Shown: positions 62,157 to 64,000 of the stretch, piece by piece | Position numbering within the stretch: position 1 is the stretch's first letter | Layout: every line of letters starts with the position of its first letter | Origin: Patagioenas fasciata | Taxonomy: Eukaryota > Chordata > Aves > Columbiformes > Columbidae | DNA: 64,000 bases | Direction: 5' to 3' | NCBI RefSeq assembly: GCF_037038585.1 | Contig: NC_092560.1 | Location: 83,118,049-83,182,048 of the forward strand | The notes under the pieces: generated by a model | Seen by the model: the letters and a program-made list of their open reading frames with translations, nothing else | What the model was told of the DNA's origin: nothing | Database searches by the model: none | Position numbers and translations under genes: made by a program

Positions 62157-64000
62157 GGAGAGCGATCAGGGCTCTGCGAGCTGTCACAACACAAATAATC
62201 GGAACAAATAATGTTAACCTTTCGGGCTGGAACAGTTTCTCCTTGAGCACTCGGGGGCTGCCTTGGTAGAAAAGCTGAAATATTTGCAGTTTGGTCCAGG
62301 GTTTTCGCAGGCTAAACCAGCAGATTAGGCGCTGAGCAGCCTTTGTTTAAGGGGAAAAATTAATGAGCTGTTAAATGAAGTCCGATGGGATGTCCCTGGG
62401 AGTCGGATCCAGGTCCTTGCCGTGGGATGCGGGAAAGGGATGTGATGGGGAGGCTGGGGCACCCTCACACAGGAAAATAGATACTGTGTCTATTTCCCCC
62501 AGTAAATTTTCTCTTCCACAGTTCCTCAAGTGCAAAAATAATATAGATTCATCCAGAAATGCTATTTGGGAACCTCTGCACCCTCGTTCCCTGGGGATCC
62601 CCAGCGAACCCTCTCTCACTCATGGGTGCGAACCTGACGCTTTTGGTAAGCACGAGATTCCCCCTGAGAGCAAAACACATTAATGCAAACAGTGGTGTTT
62701 AGGAAATCCCGACAGAAATCTCCTTCTACATCTCAATCACTTTACTTTGCTTAAATACACTTTCTCCTAAAGCAGAGCTCTCACATTAGAGTAACGCTGC
62801 AAATGGCTAAAAAAACAAAAACAAAACCAAACCCCCAACAGCTGCTTCCAAATACACTTAAAAATTAACCAACGTTTTGAAATTTCTACTTTGCTCGAGG
62901 TATTAATGTATGAAAGAACCCTCCAGCCTTCAGTTCTGTGCAGGGTGACCCAAACGAACGGCTTCGTTTCGGTGAGCGATGATGGGAAATCGCACTTTTG
63001 GGTTAGTCCCAGTTTTCTCCGTGATTATTTTCTCGGATTAAAGTCCTCCTACCTCTTTTATTTATATTTAAGAGCTGTTGGGCATATGGGGGGGTGTGGA
63101 AGCTGTTGGGTTTAACCCTGCTTTAATAATGGGCCATGCTAGACCATCTCTGCGCGGAGCTTTTAACCTTCACAATGTTGATTTAACCTGTCTGGATACC
63201 TGAATTTCCAACCAAATCCACCTTCACAGTGACTGTAAGTCAACACCAACATCTCTCCATGCCTCAGTTTCCCCAAATGAGCCAACAATGCTTGTAAAGG
63301 ACTTTGGGAGCCTTCTGGGAGAGCTCAGCTCTACTATTCCCATCATGGGGAAGGTGTCGGTGATGGGTCAAGCCCAATTATTTCCTCATCAGCAATTAGC
63401 AGAGTGATGGGGACTCCCCAGGCTGAACCCACCTCACTCCTCCCAGCAGATCCTGCCTGTCTGGGGGTGAAGACCCAGCTCTAAATTGGGAATACAAACA
63501 CCCAGGCAAAGCCGGCTCAAGTCGCGGCACGATGCTCCCCCACATTTATAGCAAAGTGTCTGCCGCGTTAATGGGAGTGGAGCATGGAAATTTACTTTCA
63601 GGTCAAATCCTCATCATCTGCATAACTTCCACTTGAATATTATCACAGGGATGGGAAAAGAAAAGACGAGCTGAATGCGGGAGCACCCCAGGTGTCTGGC
63701 CATTGTCAGGAGCTCGCCGTTGCCTACTGTGAATATTATTTTCCTCCGGATTGCTCACCCCAGCCTAATAGGGTTCTCTCTCTCACAAGCAGCCAGGAGC
63801 TGAAATACCCTGCTCTTGTCAGAAAGCTTTATTATTATGGTAAAGATTGTACTCATTAGATATTAATTATACCCAGCAAGTGCAGGTCCAGGAATCTATT
63901 TGTCTCTGCTCAGCGATTAAGTTTGCCCGGCTTTTCAGAGGAGGGTTGAAAGCTGGAGCATCGCATTTGATTAAGGTGCTCCCGTTTATTACCGTCGGGG

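Larger units (their letters stand above)
60283..64000 (-). other. ZBTB7C: ZBTB7C intron (partial, runs off right edge)
   Basis: Upstream of the last-exon acceptor at 60283. I see no BTB-domain or finger 1 coding sequence to the right edge. The first about 450 bases are CR1; the rest is unique and CR1-free, with homeodomain-type motifs near 62.14 kb and 63.85 kb that suggest regulatory content. Confidence 0.8.

Overview
The window looks like a bird nuclear genome. It is AT-rich non-coding DNA carrying about 19 recognisable CR1 LINE copies, most of them short, 5'-truncated and ending in the ATTCTATG-type 3' repeat typical of CR1. It holds parts of two vertebrate genes, both on the minus strand: SMAD2 and ZBTB7C. 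The same neighbours occur in the same order and orientation on human 18q21. From established knowledge, this human segment corresponds to the avian Z chromosome, so the window is probably Z-linked (inference). The species cannot be named from the sequence.

Layout. Positions 1-17706 are part of SMAD2 intron 2; the rest of SMAD2 lies beyond the left edge. Positions 17707-17999 are SMAD2 exon 2, which carries the start codon and the first 78 codons of the MH1 domain. Positions 18000 to about 28.3 kb are SMAD2 intron 1. A CpG island at about 28.29-29.15 kb, with a cluster of CCAAT boxes mostly oriented leftward, is the SMAD2 promoter and non-coding first exon region. From about 29.15 to 57.3 kb is intergenic DNA with most of the CR1 copies, several simple repeats and no convincing gene. 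Positions from about 57.3 to 59.645 kb look like the ZBTB7C 3' UTR, 59646-60282 is its last coding exon (end of the zinc-finger array plus the C-terminal tail), and 60283-64000 is ZBTB7C intron.

SMAD2 is the receptor-regulated signal transducer of TGF-beta/activin/nodal; ZBTB7C is a POZ/zinc-finger repressor. They are neighbours but are transcribed from separate promoters, and nothing here suggests that they act as a unit.

The observations most worth a second look are: (1) a CR1 copy whose 3' terminus lies directly against the ZBTB7C last-exon acceptor, so that it supplies the polypyrimidine tract; (2) a CpG-retaining, splice-site-flanked segment inside SMAD2 intron 2 that looks like an unannotated or poison exon; (3) two CR1 copies 15 kb apart that share the same non-CR1 sequence beyond the CR1 body, suggesting a chimeric retroposon; and (4) a long imperfect hairpin at 56.02-56.10 kb. 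I found no wholly new protein system.
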